Below, piece after piece: positions 9,101-16,895 of a stretch of DNA of 33,184 nucleotides. The notes under the pieces were generated by a model. The model did not search any database. It worked only from the letters and a program-made list of their open reading frames with translations, and was not told where the DNA came from. The DNA comes from UBA1234 sp964400015. Its GTDB lineage: Bacteria; Bacillota; Clostridia; TANB77; UBA1234. Location of the stretch: assembly GCA_964400015.1 (NCBI GenBank), contig CAYNRR010000015.1:1-33184 (forward strand), in the 5' to 3' direction. The translations under genes and the position numbers were made by a program. Position 1 is the stretch's first letter. Each line of letters begins with the position of its first letter.

Positions 9101-9856
9101 ATGGATATTAAGAATAGCAAAATCACATGGGCAAACTTGTATGAAAAGTTTGAAAATGATGAAATCAATACAGCGATTCGCACTCTTGAAAGAATTCGGA
9201 TGGAGCGTGACAATATTTTCGTTTTAGTGAAGGCATCTGAACTTGCTGTTACAGACGAATTCTTACAGTATGTCCCACGAACAGAAAAGCAAGCTAACCT
9301 GAAAATTGCAATAATGCAAGGTATTCTTGCAGGCTACAAAGACTTCTGGAAACCGATAGTAGATCCGTCATTCGATGCATACGGCGATGGAATTCGCTAT
9401 GAATTTGGAAAAAAACCTGCTGTAGGTAAAAACTTTGAATGGTGGAAAGATGTTGCTGATAAATTTTGGCCAGAAAGAAAAAGCCGTTTAGGAACTAAAG
9501 CAGAGTACATTTCGTTCTTGGGGGTTTTGCTAAAAGAACTTGTTGCTTCTGGTGTTGAGCTTGAAAAAGCATGGTATCAGGTTTGTGATAATTCCGAAGA
9601 ATTAGGAATGTATTTTGGTGTACAAGGCTTAGAAATTGCAATTGGAGAAACTGGTATGTTCCCGGTATGTGGTTTTTATGATTTTGCAAACACATACAAA
9701 ATCGTCGAAAATGCTGAAGAAGAAAAAGTTTTTTCCTTTGTTGGTGGTGCCTATGATACTAATGGAATGGTTTCTCCATTAGCTCAGTTAGGCGATAGAG
9801 TATGCAGTACTAATGCACAAGAAAGAGCGACAGGCTGGATAATTCTAGAAGAATAA
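9101..9856 (+). CDS. Unknown soluble protein, possibly acquired
   Basis: The 251-aa product has no signal peptide or membrane segment, and I do not recognise its family. The start ATG 9101 is set by AAGGAGG at 9086-9092. The protein is mixed alpha/beta and rich in aromatic residues (DFWKPIVDPSFDAYGDGIRYEF, NFEWWKDVADKFWPERK), ending in a glycine-rich part (SFVGGAYDTNGMVS). Codon use differs from its neighbours: CGC, CGT, CGA and one in-frame CGG (9197-9199) encode arginine, which suggests horizontal transfer. That CGG matters for the recoding hypothesis: skipping its C would hit a TAG within ten codons, so here CGG must be read as arginine or the protein is not made at full length. The gene is a single transcription unit with its own promoter and terminator. 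Confidence 0.8.
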   Translation: MDIKNSKITWANLYEKFENDEINTAIRTLERIRMERDNIFVLVKASELAVTDEFLQYVPRTEKQANLKIAIMQGILAGYKDFWKPIVDPSFDAYGDGIRYEFGKKPAVGKNFEWWKDVADKFWPERKSRLGTKAEYISFLGVLLKELVASGVELEKAWYQVCDNSEELGMYFGVQGLEIAIGETGMFPVCGFYDFANTYKIVENAEEEKVFSFVGGAYDTNGMVSPLAQLGDRVCSTNAQERATGWIILEE

Positions 9857-9870
9857 TATTTAAAAACTAA

Positions 9871-9905
9871 AATAAAGCGTGGATTGTTATAATTCACGCT
9901 TTATT
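9871..9905. terminator. Terminator hairpin after the 9101-9856 gene
   Basis: A perfect 11-bp stem, AATAAAGCGTG (9871-9881) with CACGCTTTATT (9895-9905), around a 13-nt loop. Its T-rich arm is interrupted by A, so efficiency is uncertain. Confidence 0.75.
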
Positions 9906-9917
9906 TATTGTATCTCT

Positions 9918-9945
9918 TGTTTATAATAAAAAAGATTGATATTAT
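9918..9945 (+). promoter_or_regulatory. Promoter of the nucleoside-monophosphate-kinase-like gene
   Basis: TTGTTT (9918-9923), 16 bp and TATTAT (9940-9945) with TGA just before the -10. An overlapping alternative -10 (TATAAT, 9922-9927) lacks a clear -35. Confidence 0.6.
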
Positions 9946-9974
9946 ATAGAAAAGCGAATGAAAGGAAAATAAAT

Positions 9975-10541
9975 ATGAAGAAGAGAAAAATCATTAGTAT
10001 TGCTGGAGATTTAAGTAGTGGAAAAACAACAGTTACAAAGCTTATGCAAGAAACTTTAAAATATGAAATTTATAGAAATGGAGAATATTTTAGAAAACTA
10101 GCTGCTGAAAAAGGAATGAGTGTTACAGAATTTAATGTTTATGTAAAAGATCATCCGGAAATAGACCAACAAATAGAACAAAGTGCAAGAGAATATGCAG
10201 CCGAACGTGAAAATTTGATTATAGATGCAAGGCTTGGATGGTATGCAGTTCCAGATTCGTTCAAAATATATTTAAGAGTAGACACAGATGAAGCTGCTAG
10301 AAGAGCTTTTGGTGATCCAAACAGAAAAAAAACAGAGAACTTTTCAACAGTTGAAGAACAAAAACAAGACATGATAAAACGTTTCACACTTGAAAATGAG
10401 CGTTATTTTAATTTGTATGGCGTACATAAAGAAGATATGTCAAATTATGATTTTGTATTAGATACAACAAACTTAACACCGGAAGAAGTAAATCAAAAGA
10501 TAATCGAAGCTTATGAAAAATGGTTAACAGATACATTGTAA
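9975..10541 (+). CDS. P-loop (d)CMP-kinase-like protein
   Basis: The 188-aa product starts at ATG 9975 behind AAAGGAA. It carries the P-loop GDLSSGKTTV (Gly11 to Val20), an RNGEYFRKLAAEKGMSVTEFN segment and NLIIDARLGWYAVPDSFKIYLRVDTDEAARR. This order is typical of the short, archaeal-type cytidylate kinase family (Cytidylate_kin_2/AAA), with Arg residues of the phosphate lid in RRAFGDPNRKK. The likely reaction is transfer of phosphate from ATP to CMP or dCMP, but paralogues of this family have unknown substrates. It is a separate gene from the kinase-like domain fused to MATE at the window start. It lies alone between a promoter and a terminator. Confidence 0.82.
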   Translation: MKKRKIISIAGDLSSGKTTVTKLMQETLKYEIYRNGEYFRKLAAEKGMSVTEFNVYVKDHPEIDQQIEQSAREYAAERENLIIDARLGWYAVPDSFKIYLRVDTDEAARRAFGDPNRKKTENFSTVEEQKQDMIKRFTLENERYFNLYGVHKEDMSNYDFVLDTTNLTPEEVNQKIIEAYEKWLTDTL

Positions 10542-10544
10542 AAA

Positions 10545-10577
10545 CGCATAGAACTTGCTTGAATTAAGCAAGTTTTT
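10545..10577 (+). terminator. Terminator after the kinase-like gene
   Basis: A perfect 8-bp stem, ACTTGCTT (10553-10560) with AAGCAAGT (10566-10573), then a run of T to 10577. An outer GCATA/TATGC pairing may lengthen it. Confidence 0.88.
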
Positions 10578-10587
10578 ATGCTATACT
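10559..10587 (+). promoter_or_regulatory. Promoter of the HD-domain gene, overlapping the preceding terminator
   Basis: TTGAAT (10559-10564) lies across the loop of the upstream terminator and is 17 bp from TATACT (10582-10587). Terminator and promoter share sequence, so the units are tightly packed. Confidence 0.55.
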
Positions 10588-10624
10588 CTGTTGAGCATGA
10601 AGGCCACATAAGGAGGTGAAAAAA

Positions 10625-11677
10625 TTGAATTATTTGCTAAATAGAGATGAAAAAATCAAGGAATTACACAGAATATATAATGATAATAAAATGATTCCAG
10701 ATTTTATTGCAAATTTGTTAGAGATACCTGAAATCCAACGATTAAGTGGAGTAGATCAAAATTCGGGTGTTAATATGAGTGCATTCAATATGTTTAATTA
10801 CAAATATTCAATTTTGGATCATTCGTTAGGTGTAGCGCTTATACTTAATAATTTTGTAACAAATAATAATCAAATAATGGCAGCACTGTTGCACGATATT
10901 GCAACGCCAGCTTTTTTCAATAGTACTTACATAATTGAAGAAAAAAATTTTAATCCTAAAGAAGTAAAACTTACAGTGTATGATGCGATAGTCGGTTCGG
11001 ACAAATTGTTTGATTATATCACAAAAAATGAATTGTCTATAGACGAAATGTGTGACTATACTAAATATCCTCTTGGATATAATTTTACGCCATGCTTAAG
11101 TGCCACTAAGTTAGAATATTTCTTACACACAATGTATTTAAATGAAATGTGTGATATAGAAAAAATAGAAGAAATATATAAAGACATACTAGTTGTACCT
11201 AACGAGGAAAGTATGCCAGAATTTTGTTTTAACACTCCGGAAATAGCAAAAGAATTCTGTATAATGGCTTTAGAATGTGGAAGTATGTATCGTTCGTATG
11301 AAGCAAAAGCAACTATGAAATTTGTTTCAGATACAATTGCTGCAATGGTTAGAAGAGAAGTTATCTCAAGAAAAGATTTATACACGTATAGTGATCGTAC
11401 AATAATGGAAATAGGGCTAAGCTGTAGCGATAAAAGAATAAGTGATAGATGGAAATACCTACCTTTGTTAAATAAAGTATATATGCAATTTAACAAACTT
11501 GAAGATAAGACATGTAACAAACTGATTATGGAATTAAAATATATTGATCCACTAATAAGACTAAAAAACGGTAGAACTGTTAGAATGTCAGATTTTGATA
11601 CAAGATGCAAAGAAAAAATAACTAGCTTTTTAAACTCTGATACAGATTTATATTTTTATATAGATTATGAAGATTAA
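10625..11677 (+). CDS. HD-domain metal-dependent phosphohydrolase-like protein
   Basis: Translation most likely starts at TTG 10625 (350 aa), because AGGAGG (10611-10616) is 8 bases upstream; the in-frame GTG at 10616 overlaps that site. The N-terminal half carries an HD signature: RLSGVDQN, then YSILDHSLGVALIL with His66 and AALLHDIATPAF with the His90-Asp91 pair, as in HD-superfamily phosphohydrolases that bind divalent metal. The sequence resembles the dGTPase/SpoT-type arrangement, but the substrate cannot be read from it. The C-terminal half (about 190-350) has no recognisable domain and many Cys and Met residues. The gene is a single unit that ends in a bidirectional terminator shared with the opposing gene. 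Confidence 0.8.
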   Translation: MNYLLNRDEKIKELHRIYNDNKMIPDFIANLLEIPEIQRLSGVDQNSGVNMSAFNMFNYKYSILDHSLGVALILNNFVTNNNQIMAALLHDIATPAFFNSTYIIEEKNFNPKEVKLTVYDAIVGSDKLFDYITKNELSIDEMCDYTKYPLGYNFTPCLSATKLEYFLHTMYLNEMCDIEKIEEIYKDILVVPNEESMPEFCFNTPEIAKEFCIMALECGSMYRSYEAKATMKFVSDTIAAMVRREVISRKDLYTYSDRTIMEIGLSCSDKRISDRWKYLPLLNKVYMQFNKLEDKTCNKLIMELKYIDPLIRLKNGRTVRMSDFDTRCKEKITSFLNSDTDLYFYIDYED

Positions 11678-11716
11678 AAAACGAGCAATTCCTTTTGAGG
11701 GAAAAGCTCGTTTTTT
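11676..11716. terminator. Bidirectional terminator between convergent genes
   Basis: AAAAAACGAGC (11676-11686) pairs with GCTCGTTTTTT (11706-11716), and the inner TTCC pairs with GGAA. It has T-runs on both strands and serves the HD gene (+) and the 11724-11999 gene (-). Confidence 0.88.
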
Positions 11717-11723
11717 ATTTTAA

Positions 11724-11999
11724 TTAGTATCTTTCAACCTTAAACAAGGCCGAATTAAATGTGGTTCCGCTGCCAGCACAGAAAGAACGGTAGAAGAACC
11801 GGTAGGTGTCACTTTCGTGGCACAAAATCGAAATTTTTACATTGTCGTTTTTCAGAAGAACCTGGCGTTCACCGGGTCTCAGATTGCGAGGAAAAGAAAA
11901 TCCGACTTCTTGGAGCTCATCTAAGCACAGTTGCACAAGCTGTTCCTCAGATTTCGTGTTGTTTTCACCGTTGACGAACTTGTAGCTGATGTTGCTCAT
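11724..11999 (-). CDS. Small unknown protein, codon use unlike neighbours
   Basis: The 91-aa product is read from ATG at 11999-11997, chosen because AAAGGTAGG lies 9 bases upstream; a longer form from 12020 is less likely. I recognise no family. It contains CLDELQEVGFSFPRNL and RQVLLKNDNVKISILCHES, and three Cys residues but no transmembrane segment. The gene is clearly richer in G+C than its surroundings, with frequent AAC, GTC, CTG and CGC codons, and it has one in-frame CGG (in ACC TAC CGG TTC) apparently encoding arginine. This points to foreign origin. A near-consensus promoter precedes it (12078-12049), so it is probably expressed. It lies divergent to the heat-shock operon. Confidence 0.7.
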   Translation of the reverse strand: MSNISYKFVNGENNTKSEEQLVQLCLDELQEVGFSFPRNLRPGERQVLLKNDNVKISILCHESDTYRFFYRSFCAGSGTTFNSALFKVERY

Positions 12000-12048
12000 A
12001 GAAAAAAACCTACCTTTCATTGTTACAAAAAGTATTTGTCACGTTTAG

Positions 12049-12078
12049 ATTATAACATTATATAGCAAATTATGTCAA
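12049..12078 (-). promoter_or_regulatory. Strong promoter of the small minus-strand gene
   Basis: On the minus strand, TTGACA (12078-12073) and TATAAT (12054-12049) are 18 bp apart, with TGT before the -10. All twelve hexamer bases match the consensus. Confidence 0.85.
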
Positions 12079-12120
12079 TAAAGGTTTACGAAATTGTTCA
12101 TAAAATTTTCACACAATATT

Positions 12121-12147
12121 TTAGCAATCGGTATTGACAAGTGCTAA
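12121..12147 (+). promoter_or_regulatory. CIRCE operator 1 (HrcA site)
   Basis: TTAGCAATC-N9-AAGTGCTAA compared with the CIRCE consensus TTAGCACTC-N9-GAGTGCTAA: one mismatch in each arm. It overlaps the -35 box of the heat-shock promoter (12134-12139). Confidence 0.8.
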
Positions 12148-12162
12148 ACGTAGTGATATTTT
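12134..12162 (+). promoter_or_regulatory. Heat-shock operon promoter (hrcA-grpE-dnaK-dnaJ)
   Basis: Consensus TTGACA (12134-12139), 17 bp and TATTTT (12157-12162), with TGA before the -10. The -35 box is inside CIRCE 1, and CIRCE 2 covers the region just after the expected start, so HrcA bound to either would block transcription. Confidence 0.8.
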
Positions 12163-12173
12163 TATTATAGTTT

Positions 12174-12200
12174 TTAGCACTCCGAAATTTTAAGTGCTAA
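12174..12200 (+). promoter_or_regulatory. CIRCE operator 2 (HrcA site)
   Basis: TTAGCACTC (12174-12182), a 9-bp spacer and AAGTGCTAA (12192-12200); only the first base of the right arm departs from the consensus. It lies in the 5' leader, 20 bp before hrcA. Confidence 0.95.
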
Positions 12201-12220
12201 ATATGGGGGAAGGTGATAAA

Positions 12221-13279
12221 ATGCTTTTAGATGATCGCAAAAAGCGTATTTTAGAAGCTGTTATCGAAGAATATAACGCCACTGCAGAACCGGTTGGTTC
12301 AAGCAAGATTGCAAACGATTACAACTTAGGTTTTAGTTCTGCAACCATCAGAAATGAGATGGCAAGCTTGGAAGAGCTTGGTTACTTGGAACAACCACAC
12401 ATATCAGCAGGTAGAATACCTTCAAGTCAAGGATACAGGTTTTATATCGATTCGATAATGCAAGAAAAAAACTTGTCGGCTCAAGAAAAGAAAGTGATAG
12501 ATGAAATCTTAAAAGAAGATGTAATAAAATTAGAAACTTTAATAAAAGATGCATCTAATATTTTAGCAAAACTTACAAACTACGCTTCTATAGCAATTGG
12601 TCCGCAAATGACAAATTGTAAAGTAGAAGAAATTAAACTTGTAAAACTTGGGCATGATAGATTGATGATAGTTATTTTAGCAGATAATGGTGTCATAAAA
12701 GAAAGTATTATCAAATATGATGGTATGCTTCCAGAAGAAAACATTGAGATTTTCAATACTTATTTAAATCATAGTCTAAAAGGAATGAATTTCGAGCAAA
12801 TATATCAAAATATAAATGCATACGTTGAAAACGAACTATATAATATTAGCACGAATGTTATTCCATTAGTTAATGAACTAAATAATTTATTGATAGACAA
12901 AGATGTAGAATTTCATATGGAAGGTGCTAAAAACTTATTAAGCTTGCCCGAAATGAAACAAGAAAATACATTGAAAAATTTTTTAAATATTATAGAAACT
13001 CAGGATGCGTTAAAAGAAATTGTTAAAAATGGTTATGACGGAAATATAAATGTTTATATAGGTCAGGAAAATGCATTTGAAGATTTAAAAGATTTTACAA
13101 TTATTACATATAAACAAAAGATAAATGACAAAGAGCTTGGTACAATTGGGTTAATTGGACCAAAAAGAATGGATTACAAGAAAGTTATTCCTGTAATTAA
13201 ATATGTAGGCGATGTATTACAAGAGAAAATGAAACAAGGAGGAAATTTTGATGACGAACAAGACGGAACAAAACAATGA
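12221..13279 (+). CDS. hrcA: Heat-inducible transcription repressor HrcA
   Basis: HrcA binds CIRCE operators as a dimer and is kept active by GroEL. The 352-aa product starts at ATG 12221 (GGAAGGTGAT upstream); the more upstream in-frame GTG at 12194 is inside the CIRCE operator and is not used. Residues about 1-75 form the winged helix (KIANDYNLGFSSATIRNEMASLEELGYL), followed by the typical HISAGRIPSSQGYRFYID. The C-terminal part (KELGTIGLIGPKRMDYKKVIPVIKYV) is the GAF-like dimerisation domain. It is the first gene of the operon it represses, behind two CIRCE sites, and it overlaps grpE by 29 bases. Confidence 0.98.
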   Translation: MLLDDRKKRILEAVIEEYNATAEPVGSSKIANDYNLGFSSATIRNEMASLEELGYLEQPHISAGRIPSSQGYRFYIDSIMQEKNLSAQEKKVIDEILKEDVIKLETLIKDASNILAKLTNYASIAIGPQMTNCKVEEIKLVKLGHDRLMIVILADNGVIKESIIKYDGMLPEENIEIFNTYLNHSLKGMNFEQIYQNINAYVENELYNISTNVIPLVNELNNLLIDKDVEFHMEGAKNLLSLPEMKQENTLKNFLNIIETQDALKEIVKNGYDGNINVYIGQENAFEDLKDFTIITYKQKINDKELGTIGLIGPKRMDYKKVIPVIKYVGDVLQEKMKQGGNFDDEQDGTKQ

Positions 13280-13763
13280 AGTGCAAAATGAGGAGGTTCA
13301 AGAAGTTTCAGTTGCAAGTCTACAAGAAGAACTTGAAAAACTAAAAGCTGAAAACGAAAAGTATTATGATCATTTGCAAAGAACAGCTGCAGAATTTGAT
13401 AATTACAAAAAAAGAGTGTCAAAGGAAAAAGAAAAAATTTATAATTTGGCAGTAGGGGATGTAATTACAAAATTCATTTCCGTATTAGACAACTTAGAAA
13501 AAGCAACGTTAGCAGAATCAACAGATGAAAAACTTAAAGAAGGCGTTGAATTGATATACAAACAAATGGCTGATTTGTTTACAGGATTAAATGTTGAAAA
13601 AATAGCAACTTTAAAAGAAGAATTTAATCCAGATTTGCATGATGCAGTAATGCATGTTGAAGATAAAGAGTATGGCGAACAAGAAGTAATCGAAGAACTA
13701 AGAAGTGGTTACAAAATGGGCGATAGAGTGTTAAGACATGCAATGGTTAAAGTCGCAAACTAA
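13251..13763 (+). CDS. grpE: Nucleotide exchange factor GrpE
   Basis: GrpE releases ADP from DnaK and so drives its chaperone cycle. The 170-aa product starts at ATG 13251, inside the end of hrcA, with AAGGAGG 8 bases upstream. Its acidic N-terminus (about 1-20) leads into a long coiled coil (VASLQEELEKLKAENEKYYDHLQRTAAEFDNYKKRVSKEK), followed by the beta-domain ending in GYKMGDRVLRHAMVKV, the family signature. The overlap with hrcA suggests translational coupling. Confidence 0.97.
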   Translation: MTNKTEQNNEVQNEEVQEVSVASLQEELEKLKAENEKYYDHLQRTAAEFDNYKKRVSKEKEKIYNLAVGDVITKFISVLDNLEKATLAESTDEKLKEGVELIYKQMADLFTGLNVEKIATLKEEFNPDLHDAVMHVEDKEYGEQEVIEELRSGYKMGDRVLRHAMVKVAN

Positions 13764-13795
13764 TAAAAATATATAGATTAAACTAGATTTTATAA

Positions 13796-13815
13796 GCTTA
13801 GAAAGAGGACTAAGC
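13796..13815 (+). other. Short hairpin between grpE and dnaK
   Basis: GCTTAG (13796-13801) and CTAAGC (13810-13815) form a 6-bp stem with an 8-nt loop, without a T-run, just before the dnaK ribosome binding site. It could be an mRNA processing or stability element. Confidence 0.45.
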
Positions 13816-13836
13816 AAAGAAAGGAAGGAAAATAAA

Positions 13837-15660
13837 ATGGCAAAAATTATAGGTATTGACTTAGGTACAACAAATTCATGTGTAGCAGTTATGGAAGGAG
13901 GAGAACCAGTTGTAATTCCTAACGCAGAAGGAAATAGAACAACTCCATCTGTTGTTGCATTTACAAAAAACGGAGAAAGACTTGTAGGACAAGTTGCAAA
14001 AAGACAAGCAGTTACAAACTTTGATAAAACAATATCTTCAATAAAGAGAGATATGGGTACAGATAGAAAAGTAAAAATAGATGAAGCATCTTATACACCA
14101 CAAAAAATTTCAGCAATGATTTTACAAAAATTAAAAGCAGACGCAGAAAATTATTTAGGACAAAAAGTTAATCAAGCAGTTATAACAGTTCCTGCATATT
14201 TTAGCGATTCTCAAAGACAAGCTACAAAAGATGCTGGTAGAATTGCTGGTCTTGAAGTATTAAGAATTATAAACGAGCCAACAGCAGCTGCATTAGCATA
14301 CGGACTAGAAAAAGGCGAAGACCAAAAAATCATGGTATATGATTTAGGTGGTGGTACATTCGACGTATCAATTCTAGAAATGGGCGATGGCGTATTTGAA
14401 GTACTTGCTACAAGTGGTAACAACAGACTTGGTGGTGATGACTTTGATGAAAGAATAATAAAATATTTAGTAGAAGAATTTAAGAAAGATCAAGGAGTTG
14501 ATTTATCAAAAGATAACTCAGCAATGCAAAGATTAAAGGAAGCTGCTGAAAAAGCTAAAATAGAATTATCAAGTGTTAGCCAAACAGATATCAATTTACC
14601 ATATATTACAGCTGATTCAACAGGACCAAAACATATGAACATTACATTAACTAAAGCAAAATTTGAAGAATTGATAAAAGATCTAGTAGATTCAACAATT
14701 GCTCCAATGAATCAAGCTTTAAATGATGCAAAATTAACAGCAGACAAGATTGATAAAATCTTATTAGTTGGTGGTTCTTCAAGAGTACCTCTAGTACAAG
14801 AAACAGTTAAGAGAGTTACAGGTAAAGAACCTCATAAGGGAATTAACCCAGATGAATGTGTAGCTTTAGGTGCTGCAATTCAAGGTGGTGTATTATCAGG
14901 AGACGTAAAAGACTTAGTGCTTTTAGACGTAACACCATTATCATTAGGTATAGAAACATTTGGTGGAGTATTCACAAAGTTGATAGAAAGAAACACAACA
15001 ATTCCAACAAAGAAATCACAAATCTTCTCAACAGCAGCAGATGGACAAACAAGTGTAGAAGTTCATGTTCTACAAGGTGAAAGAGAAATGGCTGCATACA
15101 ACAAAACATTAGGAAGATTCCAACTTGCGGGAATTGCTCCAGCACCAAGAGGAGTTCCACAAATCGAAGTTACATTTGATATAGATGCGAACGGTATCGT
15201 ACACGTATCAGCAAAAGATTTAGGAACAGGAAGCGAACAAAAAATTGTTATTACAGCAAGCACAAACTTAACAGAAACAGAAATTGAACAAGCTGTTAAA
15301 GAAGCTGAAGCACATGCTGAAGAAGACAAGAAAAATAAAGAAGCTATAGAAGTTAGAAACAATGCTGATTCATTAGTGTATAATACTGAAAAAACTCTAA
15401 AAGATTTAGATGGAAAAATTAGTGATGAAGAAAAAGCAAAAATTGAAACAGAACTTGCAAACGTTAAGAAAGCATTAGAAGGAACAGATATTGAAGAAAT
15501 TAAAAATTCATCAGAAAAATTAAAAGAAGAATTTTATAAAATTTCTGAAAAATTATATCAAGGAGCTGCAGCAGCTGCAAATGCAAATGGTAACGCTGAA
15601 AATGCTGATGAACCAAAACAAGGAACAGTTCATGATGCTGATTACAAAGTAGAAGAATAA
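13837..15660 (+). CDS. dnaK: Chaperone protein DnaK (Hsp70)
   Basis: The 607-aa Hsp70 chaperone binds exposed hydrophobic peptides under ATP control. Seen directly: the N-terminal phosphate loop IIGIDLGTTNSCVAVMEGG, the Hsp70 signature VYDLGGGTFDVSILE, KILLVGGSSRVPLVQE, the linker VLLDVTPLSLGIETFGG, the substrate-binding domain and a helical lid. The tail is Ala/Asn-rich and ends in an acidic stretch. Length and motifs are normal for a Gram-positive DnaK. The start ATG 13837 follows AAGGAAGGA. It is the third gene of the heat-shock operon. Confidence 0.99.
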   Translation: MAKIIGIDLGTTNSCVAVMEGGEPVVIPNAEGNRTTPSVVAFTKNGERLVGQVAKRQAVTNFDKTISSIKRDMGTDRKVKIDEASYTPQKISAMILQKLKADAENYLGQKVNQAVITVPAYFSDSQRQATKDAGRIAGLEVLRIINEPTAAALAYGLEKGEDQKIMVYDLGGGTFDVSILEMGDGVFEVLATSGNNRLGGDDFDERIIKYLVEEFKKDQGVDLSKDNSAMQRLKEAAEKAKIELSSVSQTDINLPYITADSTGPKHMNITLTKAKFEELIKDLVDSTIAPMNQALNDAKLTADKIDKILLVGGSSRVPLVQETVKRVTGKEPHKGINPDECVALGAAIQGGVLSGDVKDLVLLDVTPLSLGIETFGGVFTKLIERNTTIPTKKSQIFSTAADGQTSVEVHVLQGEREMAAYNKTLGRFQLAGIAPAPRGVPQIEVTFDIDANGIVHVSAKDLGTGSEQKIVITASTNLTETEIEQAVKEAEAHAEEDKKNKEAIEVRNNADSLVYNTEKTLKDLDGKISDEEKAKIETELANVKKALEGTDIEEIKNSSEKLKEEFYKISEKLYQGAAAAANANGNAENADEPKQGTVHDADYKVEE

Positions 15661-15677
15661 TTATAAATCTAAAATAA

Positions 15678-15720
15678 AGGGGACGCTGTGATGAATTATA
15701 AAGTTCGCCATAGCGCCCCT
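15678..15720 (+). other. Strong hairpin between dnaK and dnaJ
   Basis: AGGGG-A-CGCTGTG (15678-15690) pairs with CATAGCG-CCCCT (15709-15720): 12 pairs with one bulged A and an 18-nt loop. No T-run follows. In an AT-rich genome this is a notably stable stem. Its place suggests an mRNA end-protecting or processing element that raises dnaK over dnaJ. Confidence 0.7.
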
Positions 15721-15745
15721 AGACATGTATAAAGGAGAAAATAAA

Positions 15746-16882
15746 ATGGCTGAAACAAAACGCGATTATTATGAAGTCCTTGGTGTTGAGAAGTCAGCAT
15801 CAGATGATGAAATAAAAAAAGCTTTTAGAAAACTTGCAAAGAAATATCATCCAGATGCTAATCCTGATAACAAAGAAGAAGCAGAAAGAAAATTTAAAGA
15901 AGTAAATGAAGCGTATGAAGTATTATCTGATCAAACTAAAAGACGTAACTATGATACATTTGGCCATAATGCCGGTGCAAATGGCTATAGCAGTGACTTT
16001 AGTGGATTTAGTGGATTCAACGGATTTCATTCTGCATATGGTAATGGATTCGAGGGTGATATAGACTTAAACGATATCTTTTCAGCTTTTTTTGGTGGAA
16101 GTTCAAGAAGAACTAATAAAAATGGTCCAGTAAAAGGAAGAGATATAAAAGCAAGAGTAGAGATTACATTTGAAGAAGCAGCTTTTGGAACTATAAAAGA
16201 AGTTACAATAAATAGAGATGAACAATGTACTACTTGTAAAGGTAGTGGTTGCAAACCAGGTACTTCAAAAGAAACTTGTAAAGTATGTGGTGGTTCGGGT
16301 CAAATTAGAGAAGGCTCAATGTTTATGCAAAGAATAAGAACTTGTGATCATTGTGGAGGCACAGGTGAAATTGTTTCTGAACCATGTAGTGATTGTAAAG
16401 GAAGAGGCACAATCAGAAAACAAAGAAAAATAAAAGTATCGATCCCTGCAGGAATTGATAATGGACAAATAATTTCACTTAGTGGTGAAGGAGAACCAGG
16501 TCTAAGAGGTGGAACTTCTGGTAATTTGTATATAACTGTTTCTGTTAAAAAGCATCCTATCTTTGAAAGAAAAGGAGATAGCATTTTTGGTAACGTGCAT
16601 ATTTCATTTGCACAAGCAGCTTTAGGAGCGATAATTGACGTTCCAACATTAACAGAGCCTGAAAAATACGATTTAGCAGAAGGAACACAAACAGGTTCTA
16701 TCTTTACGTTAAAAGGTAAAGGAATAAAAAATGTTAACGGAAAAGGATATGGAGATTTATACTTTACTGTAATAGTAGATGTTCCTAAAAAGTTAAATAA
16801 TACTCAAAGGGAAATTTTAAAACAATTTGCAGAGGCGAGTGGCGAAAGTTTTGAAACAGGTAGGAGAAGAAAATTTTTCTAA
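15746..16882 (+). CDS. dnaJ: Chaperone protein DnaJ
   Basis: DnaJ delivers substrates to DnaK and stimulates its ATPase. The 378-aa product starts at ATG 15746 (AAAGGAG upstream), so that it begins AETKRDYYEVLGV. Its J domain (about 1-70) carries the HPD motif in KKYHPDANPD. It is followed by a Gly/Phe-rich stretch (SSDFSGFSGFNGFHSAYGNG) and the zinc-finger domain with four motifs CTTCKGSG, CKVCGGSG, CDHCGGTG and CSDCKGRG. The C-terminal substrate-binding domains have normal length. It is the last of the classical heat-shock genes here. The expected prmA gene does not follow; rsmE comes next after 13 bp. Confidence 0.98.
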   Translation: MAETKRDYYEVLGVEKSASDDEIKKAFRKLAKKYHPDANPDNKEEAERKFKEVNEAYEVLSDQTKRRNYDTFGHNAGANGYSSDFSGFSGFNGFHSAYGNGFEGDIDLNDIFSAFFGGSSRRTNKNGPVKGRDIKARVEITFEEAAFGTIKEVTINRDEQCTTCKGSGCKPGTSKETCKVCGGSGQIREGSMFMQRIRTCDHCGGTGEIVSEPCSDCKGRGTIRKQRKIKVSIPAGIDNGQIISLSGEGEPGLRGGTSGNLYITVSVKKHPIFERKGDSIFGNVHISFAQAALGAIIDVPTLTEPEKYDLAEGTQTGSIFTLKGKGIKNVNGKGYGDLYFTVIVDVPKKLNNTQREILKQFAEASGESFETGRRRKFF

Positions 16883-16895
16883 AATAAAGTAAGAG

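Noticed and set aside
11759..11974. A + strand frame of 71 codons opposite the small minus-strand gene
   Set aside because: Rich in Arg, Cys and His, without a ribosome binding site; the minus-strand gene has promoter, binding site and terminator.
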